Translations under genes and position numbers: made by a program
The notes under the pieces: model-generated
What the model was told of the DNA's origin: nothing
Seen by the model: only the letters and a program-made list of their open reading frames with translations
Databases searched by the model: none
In this document: positions 48,270 through 57,435 of the stretch, in pieces
How the letters are laid out: every line of letters begins with the position of its first letter
Position numbering within the stretch: the first letter of the stretch is position 1
Source: Pseudomonas viciae
GTDB lineage: Bacteria > Pseudomonadota > Gammaproteobacteria > Pseudomonadales > Pseudomonadaceae
DNA: 64,000 bases
Direction of reading: 5' to 3'
Assembly: GCF_004786035.1 (NCBI RefSeq)
Contig: NZ_CP035088.1
Location: forward strand, 6,471,001-6,535,000

Positions 48270-48297
48270 TGTGGGAGCGAGCAAGCTCGCTCCCACA
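48270..48297. repeat. Short REP palindrome between tssC and hcp
   Basis: TGTGGGAGCGAGC-AA-GCTCGCTCCCACA, a 13-bp perfect stem with a 2-base centre, 26 bases after the tssC stop. It could stabilise the upstream mRNA end or attenuate read-through. Same class as 6071-6103. Confidence 0.85.
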
Positions 48298-48374
48298 GGG
48301 AATCTTCAGTGGGTCGGAGATCATCGGGGCCGTTCGGCACACGTAATTTCGCAAGGTCAGCGTCAACCAAACAA

Positions 48375-48403
48375 TGTGGTTAGAAACCACACAGGGAGAA
48401 AAC
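48375..48403 (+). promoter_or_regulatory. hcp leader hairpin next to the ribosome site
   Basis: TGTGGTT-AGA-AACCACA forms a 7-bp hairpin at 48375-48391, and the ribosome site AGGGAGA follows directly at 48393-48399 before ATG 48404. The exposed GGA next to a stem resembles RsmA/CsrA target arrangement, though the GGA is not inside the loop. Confidence 0.45.
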
Positions 48404-48892
48404 ATGGCTGTTGATATTTTCATCAAGATCGGCGACATCAAGGGCGAGTCCATGGACAAAGCCCACAAGGACGAGATCGATGTCCTGAACTGGAGCTGGG
48501 GCATGTCCCAGTCCGGCAACATGCACGTGGGCAGTGGCGGTGGTGCGGGCAAGGTGAACGTGCAGGACCTGTCGCTGACCAAGTACGTCGACAAGGCTTC
48601 GCCAAACCTGATGATGCACTGCGCAAGCGGCAAGCACATCGACAAGGTCAAGCTGACCGTGCGCAAGGCCGGCGGTGAAAGCCAGGTCGAGTACATGATC
48701 ATCAACCTGGAAGAAGTGCTGGTTACCTCCCTGAGCACCGGCGGCTCGGGCAGCGATGACCGCCTGACCGAAAACGTCACCCTGAACTTCGCCAAGGTGC
48801 TGGTGGACTATCAGCCGCAGAAAGCCGACGGCACCAAGGAAGGCGGTCCGGTCAAGTTCGGCTGGAACATCCGTCAGAACGTCAAGGTGTAA
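48404..48892 (+). CDS. hcp: T6SS tube protein Hcp
   Basis: A 162-residue Hcp: MAVDIFIKIGDIKGESMDKAHKDEIDVLNWSWGMSQSG, HIDKVKLTVRKAGGESQVEYMIINLEEVLVTSLSTGGSGSDDRLTENVTLNFAKV. It forms hexameric rings stacked as the inner tube and carries small effectors in its lumen, fitting the amidase gene placed directly after it. ATG 48404 was chosen for its AGGGAGAAAAC site and family start; the frame is open ten codons further upstream. Confidence 0.97.
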   Translation: MAVDIFIKIGDIKGESMDKAHKDEIDVLNWSWGMSQSGNMHVGSGGGAGKVNVQDLSLTKYVDKASPNLMMHCASGKHIDKVKLTVRKAGGESQVEYMIINLEEVLVTSLSTGGSGSDDRLTENVTLNFAKVLVDYQPQKADGTKEGGPVKFGWNIRQNVKV

Positions 48893-48901
48893 TCAAAAAT
48901 G

Positions 48902-48930
48902 CCCCCGGTGCCACGCGCCGGGGGTGTTTG
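48902..48930 (+). terminator. Partial terminator after hcp
   Basis: CCCCCGG-TGCCACGCG-CCGGGGG followed by TGTTTGG. A strong stem with a weak T tract, ten bases after the hcp stop. It could lower transcription of the genes after hcp and account for high Hcp relative to the baseplate. Confidence 0.65.
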
Positions 48931-48973
48931 GTGCTTGCTCGAATCCAATTCTTTCCCACGTGGTATCTGAGTC

Positions 48974-49423
48974 ATGGCCAAGCCTTCGTTTGTCAATTTG
49001 TGGAACAGCTATCCGCCCTACCCCTCCGCCAGTCCGGCGTGCGACGGTCCCTATATCAACCAGTGCGCTATTCGTATGAGCATCGCCTTGTGCGGAGAAA
49101 AGACCTTACCGGTCAACTCTTCGACTTATACGCTGGATCCCAAATGCGCCCATGGACATGCCCGTGGCGCGGAATCATTGGCCAACTGGCTATGGAAGAA
49201 GAACCGCCTCGGCGCGCCGAAGGTCTACACCACCAGCGTGGCAGACCGCACAACACTGATGGGCAAGACCGGAATCATCTTCTTCAAAGACTGCTACCAA
49301 CAGAATAGCGACACTGCCGGCCGACCTACTGGCGATCACATCGACCTGTGGAACCGTGGCCTGACCAAGAGCGGTGATCTGTTCTCAAGATCCAAGGCCA
49401 TCTGGTTCTGGGAGCTTTCGTGA
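48974..49423 (+). CDS. tae4: Probable T6SS amidase effector of the Tae4 family
   Basis: A 149-residue protein resembling Tae4-type NlpC/P60-like amidases, which cut peptide bonds in peptidoglycan once delivered to a rival's periplasm. The expected catalytic pieces are present: NQCAIRMSIAL (Cys 31 as nucleophile) and GDHIDLWNRG (His 122), with GKTGIIFFKDCYQQ before the histidine strand as in the family. No signal peptide, consistent with Hcp-borne export. It is less GC-rich than its neighbours and has a weak ribosome site. It overlaps the next gene by one base (TGATG), a typical effector-immunity pair. P. aeruginosa HSI-I has no effector at this place. Confidence 0.78.
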   Translation: MAKPSFVNLWNSYPPYPSASPACDGPYINQCAIRMSIALCGEKTLPVNSSTYTLDPKCAHGHARGAESLANWLWKKNRLGAPKVYTTSVADRTTLMGKTGIIFFKDCYQQNSDTAGRPTGDHIDLWNRGLTKSGDLFSRSKAIWFWELS

Positions 49424-49860
49424 TGCGCAGCCCTTTGTTTCTTTCGGCGCTGGCGGCAAGCCTCGTCAGTCTAAGCGCGTGCGCCGGGCAGGAAACAGTC
49501 GCTCCGCCAGCCCCAACTCAAGCAGTTTTCGTCGGACATCCGGTGAGCCTGATCGACGTTCAAGGTCGCTGTACCCTCGTTAAACCTGACCAGAGCCACC
49601 TGACGCTCGATATGGAATGGCCTTGCCAGTTCAGCCTGGGTCCGGACAAGCAACTGCGTGTGGAGACGTTCAACCAAGTGCCGATTTTCTTGGTCGAACG
49701 CAGCGAACACATGCCCGCTCCCAGCCGCGATTGCTTGACCAAAATTCAAGCAGTACGCCTGGTCAAGAAAACATTGGAGGTCTCGGATGTGAGCCAGTTC
49801 GCCTCCTGCGGTCCTGGCCAATGGGATCAAAAAATGTATACGGCGCTCTTTCGGTGGTAA
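49423..49860 (+). CDS. Putative immunity lipoprotein for the adjacent amidase effector
   Basis: A 145-residue protein with signal [20 protein letters not shown] (lipidated Cys about residue 20) and a mature part with four further cysteines (RCTLV, WPCQF, RDCLT, SCGPG), so possibly two disulfides. The periplasmic location suits protection of peptidoglycan from the amidase. I do not recognise Tai4 similarity, so the role rests on the overlap with the effector gene, location and signal peptide. It has the site GGGAG ahead of ATG 49423 (GTG 49420 is a less likely start). Its end overlaps the likely tssE start. Confidence 0.65.
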   Translation: MRSPLFLSALAASLVSLSACAGQETVAPPAPTQAVFVGHPVSLIDVQGRCTLVKPDQSHLTLDMEWPCQFSLGPDKQLRVETFNQVPIFLVERSEHMPAPSRDCLTKIQAVRLVKKTLEVSDVSQFASCGPGQWDQKMYTALFRW

Positions 49861-50366
49861 CCGAAATCGCCACCCGCGATCGCCTGCAACCGTCCCTGCT
49901 GGACCGGTTGACCGACGACGACCCGACCAATCCCAAGGAAAGCGCCGACAAGCGCGTGCTCTCCCTGACCCAATTGAAAGCCTCGGTGCTGCGTGACTTG
50001 GCGTGGTTGCTCAATACCACCTCATTGCTCAGCGCCGATGCCACGCTGCATACCCCGGCGGGCACCTCGGTGGTGAATTTCGGGCTGCCGGCACTGGCCG
50101 GTAACAGCGCGTCGAACGTCGATGTCTCGGCCCTGGAAACCTTGATCCACCAGGCCATTGCCACCTTCGAACCGCGCATCCTGCGCCACACTTTGCGGGT
50201 GCGAGCCCGGGCGACGGCCGAGATGAACCACAATGCGTTGAGTTTCGAGATCGAAGGCGATCTGTGGGCCCAGCCCGTGCCGCTGCGCCTGATGCTGCAA
50301 ACCGACCTGGACCTGGAGTCCGGGCATGTGCGGGTGGTTAACGCCGACCAGCGGAGGCGCCCATGA
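49854..50366 (+). CDS. tssE: T6SS baseplate protein TssE (gp25-like)
   Basis: A protein of about 170 residues with the gp25-like pattern [38 protein letters not shown] and [24 protein letters not shown], and the terminal [22 protein letters not shown] 49854 was chosen as start because [14 protein letters not shown] fits family N-termini; in-frame ATG 49821 would add 11 residues ([11 protein letters not shown]) and lies inside the immunity gene. Neither has a strong ribosome site, so coupling to the upstream gene is likely. It overlaps tssF by 4 bases. Confidence 0.9.
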   Translation: MVTEIATRDRLQPSLLDRLTDDDPTNPKESADKRVLSLTQLKASVLRDLAWLLNTTSLLSADATLHTPAGTSVVNFGLPALAGNSASNVDVSALETLIHQAIATFEPRILRHTLRVRARATAEMNHNALSFEIEGDLWAQPVPLRLMLQTDLDLESGHVRVVNADQRRRP

Positions 50367-52222
50367 ACCCGCGCCTGCTGGAGCTGTACAACCAGGAACT
50401 GCACCACGTGCGCGAAAGCGCGGCGGAGTTCGCCAAGGAATACCCGAAGATCGCCAGTCGGCTGACGTTGTCCGGGATGGACTGCGCCGACCCATACGTC
50501 GAGCGTTTGCTCGAAGGCTTCGCCTACCTGACGGCGCGGGTGCAACTCAAGCTGGATGCCGAATACCCGACCTTCACCCACAACCTGCTGGAAATCGCCT
50601 ACCCGCATTACCTGGCGCCGACACCGTCGATGACCGTGGTGCAGATGCAGGCCGATCCCGATGAAGGCTCGCTGAGCAGCGGCTTCCCGTTGCCTCGGGA
50701 CACGGTCCTGCGCGCGGCCCTGGGGCGCGAAACCCAGACCTGCTGCGAGTATCGCACCGCCCACGCGGTGACGTTGTGGCCGCTGCAGGTCAGTCACGCC
50801 GAGTACTTCGGCAACCCGTCCGCCGTGCTCGGGCGCCTGGCCGCCAGCGAACCGAAGGCCAAGGCCGGACTGCGCATCACACTGCGTACCGGCGCCGAGC
50901 TGCCGTTCAACAGCCTGACCCTGGACAACCTGCCGCTGTACCTCAGCGGCGCCGACGAGCAGCCGTTCCGCCTCTACGAACAACTGCTGGGCAACGCCTG
51001 CGCAGTGTTCGCCCGCAAGCCTGGCGGTAATTGGGTGGAACGCCTGCCGCAAGACGCGCTGCGCTCACGTGGCTTCGATGATGCCGACGCCGCGCTGCCT
51101 GTAGTGCCGCGGGCCTTCCAGGGCTACCGCCTGTTGCAGGAATACTTCGCCCTGCCCCACCGTTTCCTGTTTGTCGACTTCACTCAACTGAGCCGGGCGG
51201 TCAAGCGCTGCGACGGCCAGGAGCTGGAGCTGATCGTGCTGTTCGACCGTCATGACCCAAGCCTGGAAGGCAGCGTCGGTGCTTCGCAGTTCCTGCCGTT
51301 CTGCACTCCGGCGATCAACCTGTTCCCCAAGCGCCTGGATCGCATCCACCTGTCGGAGCGGGTCAACGAACACCACGTGATCGCCGACCGCACCCGGCCG
51401 ATGGACTTCGAAGTGCATTCGCTGACCGGCCTCACCGGCCATGGCACCGGGCCGGAACAGCCGTTCCTGCCGTTCTACGCCGTGCGCGATCCGTCCCGCT
51501 ACGGGCGCGATCAGGCCTACTACACCGTACGCCGTGAGCCGCGCGTGTTGTCCAGCGACCAGCGTCGCAACGGCCCGCGCTCGACCTACATCGGCAGCGA
51601 AACCTTCGTCAGCCTGGTGGACAGCCAGCAAGCACCCTATCGCCACGACTTGCGCCAACTGGGCGTGACGGCGTTGTGCACCAACCGCGACCTGCCGCTG
51701 TTCATGAGCGTGGGCAGCGGCAAGACCGACTTCACCCTGGCCGACAGTGCGCCAGTCGGCGCGGTGCGCTGTGTCGCCGGCCCGAGTCGTCCAAGGGCCA
51801 GCCATGCCCACGACGCCAAGGCCTGGCGACTGATCAGCCAGCTGTCGCTGAACTATTTGTCCCTCAGCGAGCAAGGCCAGGGCGCCGCTGCCCTGCGGGA
51901 ACTGCTGCGCCTGTACGGCGACAGCAACGACGCGGCGTTGCAATTGCAAATCGAAGGCCTGCGCGAAGTCAGCAGCAAAGCCTGCACCCGCCGCTTGCCG
52001 ATGCCCGGCCCGATCGTGTTTGGTCGTGGCCTGGAGATCACCCTGGAATTTGATGAAAACGCGTTTCGCGGCACCGGGGTGTTCCTGCTCGGCGCCGTGT
52101 TCGAGCGCTTCCTGGCACGCTACGTGTCGATCAACAGTTTTACCGAGACGGTGATCCGTACCACCGAACGCGGCGAGATCATGCGATGGAAAGCCAAGCC
52201 CGGACGTCGTCCGACCCTGTGA
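50363..52222 (+). CDS. tssF: T6SS baseplate protein TssF
   Basis: A 619-residue VasA/ImpG protein: [87 protein letters not shown], and the C-terminal [41 protein letters not shown] region. It forms the wedge with TssG and TssE. The ribosome site GGAGG precedes ATG 50363, overlapping the tssE stop (ATGA). Confidence 0.96.
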   Translation: MNPRLLELYNQELHHVRESAAEFAKEYPKIASRLTLSGMDCADPYVERLLEGFAYLTARVQLKLDAEYPTFTHNLLEIAYPHYLAPTPSMTVVQMQADPDEGSLSSGFPLPRDTVLRAALGRETQTCCEYRTAHAVTLWPLQVSHAEYFGNPSAVLGRLAASEPKAKAGLRITLRTGAELPFNSLTLDNLPLYLSGADEQPFRLYEQLLGNACAVFARKPGGNWVERLPQDALRSRGFDDADAALPVVPRAFQGYRLLQEYFALPHRFLFVDFTQLSRAVKRCDGQELELIVLFDRHDPSLEGSVGASQFLPFCTPAINLFPKRLDRIHLSERVNEHHVIADRTRPMDFEVHSLTGLTGHGTGPEQPFLPFYAVRDPSRYGRDQAYYTVRREPRVLSSDQRRNGPRSTYIGSETFVSLVDSQQAPYRHDLRQLGVTALCTNRDLPLFMSVGSGKTDFTLADSAPVGAVRCVAGPSRPRASHAHDAKAWRLISQLSLNYLSLSEQGQGAAALRELLRLYGDSNDAALQLQIEGLREVSSKACTRRLPMPGPIVFGRGLEITLEFDENAFRGTGVFLLGAVFERFLARYVSINSFTETVIRTTERGEIMRWKAKPGRRPTL

Positions 52223-53235
52223 GTACCCTGGAGGCGATGCACCAGGAACCCTGGGAATACGACTTCTTCCAGGCGTTGCGGCGCATCGAGTGCGAATCCC
52301 CCGAGCTGCCGCGCCTGGGCCATTCCTTGCGCCTGGCCGATGACCCGCTGCGCCTAGGACAACAGGCCGAATGCACCTTTGCCCCGGCGACCCTGGCTTC
52401 GGTGCAACCGGGCATCGACGGCGCGCCGGCACGCCTGGAGCAGTTCTTCTTCGGCCTCGGTGGCCCCAACGGCCCGATGCCGCTGCACATCACCGAATAC
52501 GTACGCGAACGCCAGCGCAACAACGCCGACAGCACCAGCAAGCGCTTCCTCGATGTGTTCCATCATCGCCTGCTCAGCCTGTTTTACCGGGCCTGGGCCG
52601 AAGCGCGGCCAACGATCAGCCATGACCGTCCGGACGATGACTACTGGTCCGCGCGCCTGGCCGCCCTCAGCGGCCGGGGCATGCCGAGCCTGCTCAAGCA
52701 AGGGCTGATCCCCGACACGGCGAAGCTGCACTACAGCGGCCACTTGGCGGCACAAACCCGCTACCCGGACGGCTTGAAGGCCATTCTCAGCGAGTACTTC
52801 GGCCTGCCGGTGGAGATCGAAGAATACGTCGGTCAATGGCTGGAGCTGCCGGAACGCAGCCGCGTCGGTGTCAACGCCCAACTGGGTGTGGACTTCTGCC
52901 TGGGCCGCTACGTGTGGGATCGCCAGCACAAATTCCGCATTCGCCTGGGGCCGCTCAAGCTCGTTGACTACATGGGCATGCTGCCCGGCAGCCAACCGTT
53001 CAACGAGCTGGTGGCCTGGGTCGCCGAATACCTGGGCCATGAACTGGACTGGGACCTGAACCTGGTTCTGGAGCAGCCCGAAGTCCCGGCGCTACAACTC
53101 AACGGTCGTTTCCGCCTGGGGTTCAACACCTGGCTGGGACGTCCCGAAACAGATGCCAACGATTTAATACTGGCCCGGCATTACGCCGAACAGGCCAACA
53201 CCTCACAGACCTCAAGGAGCCATGAGCATGGGTGA
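52186..53235 (+). CDS. tssG: T6SS baseplate protein TssG
   Basis: A 349-residue VasB/ImpH protein: WEYDFFQALRRIECESPELPRLGHSLR, FFFGLGGPNGPMPLHITEYVRERQRN, FLDVFHHRLLSLFYRAWAEARP, and the C-terminal RLGFNTWLGRP. It is the TssF partner in the baseplate wedge. The chosen start overlaps tssF by 37 bases; ATG 52237 (MHQEPWEYDFF) is a plausible shorter start. It overlaps clpV by 8 bases. Confidence 0.95.
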   Translation: MESQARTSSDPVSTLEAMHQEPWEYDFFQALRRIECESPELPRLGHSLRLADDPLRLGQQAECTFAPATLASVQPGIDGAPARLEQFFFGLGGPNGPMPLHITEYVRERQRNNADSTSKRFLDVFHHRLLSLFYRAWAEARPTISHDRPDDDYWSARLAALSGRGMPSLLKQGLIPDTAKLHYSGHLAAQTRYPDGLKAILSEYFGLPVEIEEYVGQWLELPERSRVGVNAQLGVDFCLGRYVWDRQHKFRIRLGPLKLVDYMGMLPGSQPFNELVAWVAEYLGHELDWDLNLVLEQPEVPALQLNGRFRLGFNTWLGRPETDANDLILARHYAEQANTSQTSRSHEHG

Positions 53236-55906
53236 AATCAGTCGCGCCGCGTTGTTCGGCAAACTCAACAGCGTGGCCTACAAAGCCATCGAAGCCGCCA
53301 CCGTATTCTGCAAGTTGCGCGGTAACCCTTACGTGGAACTGGCCCACTGGTTTCACCAGTTGCTGCAACTGCAGGACTCGGACCTGCACCGCATCATCCG
53401 CCAGTTCAATATCGAGCCGGCGCGCCTGGCGCGCGATCTGACCGAAGCGCTGGACCGTTTGCCACGGGGTTCGACGTCCATCACCGATTTGTCGTCCCAC
53501 GTGGAAGAAGCCGTGGAACGCGGCTGGGTCTACGGCAGCCTGATGTTCGGCGAAAGCCAGGTGCGCACCGGTTACCTGGTGCTGGGCATTCTCAAGACCC
53601 CAAGCCTGCGCCATGCGTTGCTGGGCCTGTCGTCGGAGTTCGACAAGGTCAAGGTCGAAGCCCTGAGCGAGCGCTTTGACGAATACGTCGGCGACTCGCC
53701 GGAAAACGCCCTGACCGCCAGCGACGGTTTCAACGCCGGTGCCGTGCCCGGCGAAGCCAGCGGCGCCATGGCCCCCAGCGCCATGGGCAAGCAGGAAGCC
53801 CTCAAGCGCTTCACCGTCGACCTCACCGAACAAGCCCGCAGCGGCAAGCTCGACCCGATCGTCGGCCGTGATGAGGAGATCCGCCAACTGGTGGACATCC
53901 TCATGCGCCGTCGGCAGAACAACCCGATCCTCACCGGTGAAGCCGGGGTGGGTAAAACCGCCGTGGTCGAAGGCTTTGCCCTGCGCATCGTCGCCGGTGA
54001 CGTACCGCCGGCCCTCAAGGATGTGGAACTGCGCAGCCTCGACGTTGGCCTGTTGCAGGCCGGCGCGAGCATGAAAGGCGAGTTCGAACAGCGCCTGCGC
54101 CAGGTCATCGAAGACGTCCAGGCCTCGCCCAAACCGATCATCCTGTTCATCGACGAAGCCCACACCCTGGTGGGTGCCGGTGGCGCCGCCGGCACCGGTG
54201 ACGCGGCCAACCTGCTCAAACCAGCCCTGGCCCGCGGCACCTTGCGCACCGTGGCTGCTACCACCTGGGCCGAGTACAAGAAGCACATCGAAAAAGACCC
54301 GGCCCTGACCCGTCGTTTCCAAGTGGTGCAAGTGGCCGAACCGTCAGAAGACAAGGCGCTGCTGATGATGCGCGGCGTGGCCTCGACTATGGAAAAACAC
54401 CACCAGGTGCAGATCCTCGACGAAGCCCTGGAAGCCTCGGTCAAGTTGTCCCATCGCTACATCCCCGCGCGCCAGTTGCCGGACAAATCCGTCAGCCTGC
54501 TGGACACCGCCTGCGCCCGTGTCGCCATCAGCCTGCACGCCGTGCCGGCCGAAGTGGACGACAGCCGTCGGCGCATCGAAGCGCTGGAAACCGAGCTGCA
54601 AATCATCGCCCGCGAGCACGCCATCGGCATCGCCATCGGCAGCCGCCAGACCCAGAGCGAGAACCTGCTGAGCGCCGAGCGCGAACGCCTGGCCGAGCTG
54701 GAAGGCCGCTGGGCCGAAGAGAAAACCCTGGTGGACGAACTGCTCGCCACCCGCGCCACCCTGCGCGAGCGCGTCGGCGTGGTGGACAGCGAGGATGGCA
54801 GCGAGACCAGCCACGAACTGCGCGAGAAGCTGGTGGACCTGCAACAGCGCCTGACCGCCCTGCAAGGCGAAACCCCGCTGATCCTGCCGACCGTGGACTA
54901 CCAGGCCGTGGCCTCGGTGGTCGCCGACTGGACCGGCATCCCGGTGGGCCGCATGGCTCGCAACGAACTGGAAACCGTGCTCAACCTCGACCAGCACCTG
55001 AAAAAACGCATCATCGGCCAGGACCACGCCCTGCAGATGATCGCCAAGCGCATCCAGACCTCCCGCGCCGGCCTCGACAACCCAAGCAAGCCGATTGGCG
55101 TGTTCATGCTCGCCGGCACCTCCGGCGTGGGCAAGACCGAAACCGCCCTGGCCCTGGCCGAAGCCATGTACGGCGGCGAGCAGAACGTCATCACCATCAA
55201 CATGAGCGAGTTCCAGGAAGCCCACACAGTGTCCACCCTCAAGGGCGCGCCACCGGGCTACATTGGCTATGGCGAAGGCGGCGTGTTGACCGAGGCCGTG
55301 CGGCGCAAACCGTACAGCGTGGTGCTGCTGGACGAGGTGGAAAAAGCCCACCCGGACGTGCATGAAATCTTCTTCCAGGTGTTCGACAAAGGCGTGATGG
55401 AGGACGGCGAAGGTCGGGTGATCGACTTCAAGAACACCTTGATCCTGCTGACCACCAACGCCGGCACCGAGCTGATTGCCCAGGTCTGCAAAGACCCGCA
55501 GAACGTGCCCGAGCCAGAAGAAATCGCCAAGGCCCTGCGCCAGCCGCTGCTGGAAATTTTCCCGCCGGCCCTGCTCGGCCGTCTGGTGACGATCCCGTAC
55601 TATCCGCTCAGCGACGAGATGCTCAAGGCCATCACCCGCCTGCAACTCAACCGCATCAAGAAGCGCGTGGAGAGCACCCACAAAGTGGCGTTCGACTACG
55701 ACGACGCGGTGATCGACCTGATCGTCTCGCGTTGCACCGAAACCGAAAGCGGCGGCCGCATGATCGACACCATCCTGACCAACAGCCTGCTGCCGGACAT
55801 GAGCCGCGAGTTCCTGACCCGCATGCTCGAAGGCAAGGCACTGGCCGGGGTGCGGATCAGCGCCGTGGATAACGAATTGCAGTACGATTTCAGCGACGCG
55901 GCTTGA
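53228..55906 (+). CDS. clpV: T6SS sheath-disassembly AAA+ ATPase ClpV (TssH)
   Basis: An 892-residue ClpB-like unfoldase. The N-terminal domain (MGEISRAALFGKLNSVAYKAIEAATVFC) binds the TssC helix. AAA1 has GEAGVGKTAVVEG and ILFIDEAHTLVG; a coiled-coil middle domain follows near 410-530; AAA2 has GTSGVGKTETALAL and VVLLDEVEKAHPDV, plus GAPPGYIGYGEGG. Both ATPase sites are intact. ATG 53228 has AAGGAG eight bases upstream, better spaced than ATG 53222. It recycles contracted sheath. Confidence 0.97.
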   Translation: MGEISRAALFGKLNSVAYKAIEAATVFCKLRGNPYVELAHWFHQLLQLQDSDLHRIIRQFNIEPARLARDLTEALDRLPRGSTSITDLSSHVEEAVERGWVYGSLMFGESQVRTGYLVLGILKTPSLRHALLGLSSEFDKVKVEALSERFDEYVGDSPENALTASDGFNAGAVPGEASGAMAPSAMGKQEALKRFTVDLTEQARSGKLDPIVGRDEEIRQLVDILMRRRQNNPILTGEAGVGKTAVVEGFALRIVAGDVPPALKDVELRSLDVGLLQAGASMKGEFEQRLRQVIEDVQASPKPIILFIDEAHTLVGAGGAAGTGDAANLLKPALARGTLRTVAATTWAEYKKHIEKDPALTRRFQVVQVAEPSEDKALLMMRGVASTMEKHHQVQILDEALEASVKLSHRYIPARQLPDKSVSLLDTACARVAISLHAVPAEVDDSRRRIEALETELQIIAREHAIGIAIGSRQTQSENLLSAERERLAELEGRWAEEKTLVDELLATRATLRERVGVVDSEDGSETSHELREKLVDLQQRLTALQGETPLILPTVDYQAVASVVADWTGIPVGRMARNELETVLNLDQHLKKRIIGQDHALQMIAKRIQTSRAGLDNPSKPIGVFMLAGTSGVGKTETALALAEAMYGGEQNVITINMSEFQEAHTVSTLKGAPPGYIGYGEGGVLTEAVRRKPYSVVLLDEVEKAHPDVHEIFFQVFDKGVMEDGEGRVIDFKNTLILLTTNAGTELIAQVCKDPQNVPEPEEIAKALRQPLLEIFPPALLGRLVTIPYYPLSDEMLKAITRLQLNRIKKRVESTHKVAFDYDDAVIDLIVSRCTETESGGRMIDTILTNSLLPDMSREFLTRMLEGKALAGVRISAVDNELQYDFSDAA

Positions 55907-55928
55907 TCTGAGCAACACGGCCAATCAT

Positions 55929-56017
55929 GTGGGAGCGGGCTTGCTCGCGAATGCAATTTGTCAGCGACGTTGATGGCGACTGACACACCGCATTCGCGAG
56001 CAAGCCCGCTCCCACAT
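55929..56017. repeat. REPIN between clpV and vgrG
   Basis: TGTGGGAGCGGGCTTGCTCG (left) and CGCGAGCAAGCCCGCTCCCA (right, inverted), about 45 bases apart. It marks the edge between the structural operon and the effector island. Confidence 0.9.
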
Positions 56018-56073
56018 TCGATCCGGTTCCTACAGAAAGAAAGTGGCGAGACCACCACAACGTTTATGGGATA

Positions 56074-57435
56074 ACCGATGTTATTCAACCAAGCCTCGCG
56101 CCTGGCCAAGATCACCAGCCCCCTTGGGCCCGAGGTCCTGTTGCTCAAGGACATGGGCGGCGGTGAAGAGCTGGGGCGGCTGTTCAACTACGAGTTGCAG
56201 CTGCACTCGCTGGACAACGCCATCGACCTCAACCAGTTGCTCGGCAAGCCGATGTGCGTGAGCCTGCAACTCGATGGCGGTGGCGAGCGCTACTTCCATG
56301 GCATCGTCGCCCGTTGCAGCCAGAACGTCGACCAGGGCCAGTTCGCCAGCTACCAGGCGACGTTGCGTCCGTGGCTGTGGCTGCTGACCCGCACCTCCGA
56401 TTGCCGGATTTTCCAGAACCTGACCATCCCGCAGATCATCAAGCAGGTGTTCCGCGACCTGGGCTTTTCCGATTTCGAAGACGCCTTGAGCCGACCTTAT
56501 CGCGAGTGGGAATACTGCGTGCAGTATCGCGAGACCAGTTTCGATTTCGTCAGCCGCTTGATGGAACAGGAAGGCATCTATTACTTCTTCCGCCATGAGC
56601 AGGGCCGGCATGTGCTGGTGCTGGCCGACGCCTATGGCGCCCACACCACGGCTCCGGGCTACGGGTCAGTACCCTACTACCCCAAGAATGAACAACAGCG
56701 CGAACGTGACCACATTCACGACTGGCACCTGGCCCAGGAAGTCCAGCCCGGTTCGCTGGAGCTCAACGACTACGACTTCCAGCGCCCCAGCGCACGCATC
56801 GACGTACGCTCGGCCATGCCCCGCCCGCACACCGCCGGCGACTACCCGCTGTATGACTACCCCGGCACCTACGTGCAGAGCCAGGACGGCGAACACTACG
56901 CCCGCACTCGCATCGAAGCCTTGCAGACCCTGCACGAACAAGTGGAACTGGCCGGCAACGCCCGAGGCCTGGGTTCGGGGCATTTGTTCAGCCTCACCGG
57001 CTTCAGCCGCCAGGACCAGAACCGCGAATACCTGATCGTCGGCGCCCGCTATTACATTTCCCAGGAAAGCGGCGAAACCAGCGGTGGCGCGCCGTCGGCC
57101 CAGTTCGAAAGCAGCCTGACCTGCATCGACGCCCAGCAAAGCTATCGCCCCCTGGCGACCACCCACCGGCCTATCGTCAAAGGTCCGCAGACCGCGTTGG
57201 TGGTCGGCCCGAAAGGCGAGGAAATCTGGACCGACCAGTTTGGCCGGGTGAAGGTGCATTTCTATTGGGACAGGCACGACCAGTCCAACGAAAACAGCTC
57301 GTGCTGGATTCGCGTGTCGCAGGCTTGGGCCGGCAAAAACTGGGGCTCGATGCAGATCCCACGCATTGGCCAGGAGGTGATCGTCAGCTTCCTTGAGGGG
57401 GATCCCGATAGGCCTATCGTCACCGGTCGTGTCTA
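56074..57435 (+). repeat. Long direct repeat, copy 1 (copy 2 at about 60626-61987)
   Basis: From the bases just before the vgrG start (AACCGATGTTATTCAACCAA) through codon ~452, the two vgrG genes are nearly identical at DNA level, offset by 4552 bases, with differences mainly at third positions and a handful of residues. Beyond about 57435 the match weakens, and the proteins diverge from residue ~517. Such long direct repeats permit homologous recombination or gene conversion across the cassette between them. Confidence 0.9.

Noticed and set aside
48928..49308. Overlapping open frame shifted against the amidase gene
   Set aside because: It lacks a ribosome site and similarity; the amidase frame has the catalytic motifs.
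48893..50366. Expected tagJ gene between hcp and tssE
   Set aside because: No frame here resembles TagJ; the space is filled by the amidase and the lipoprotein.
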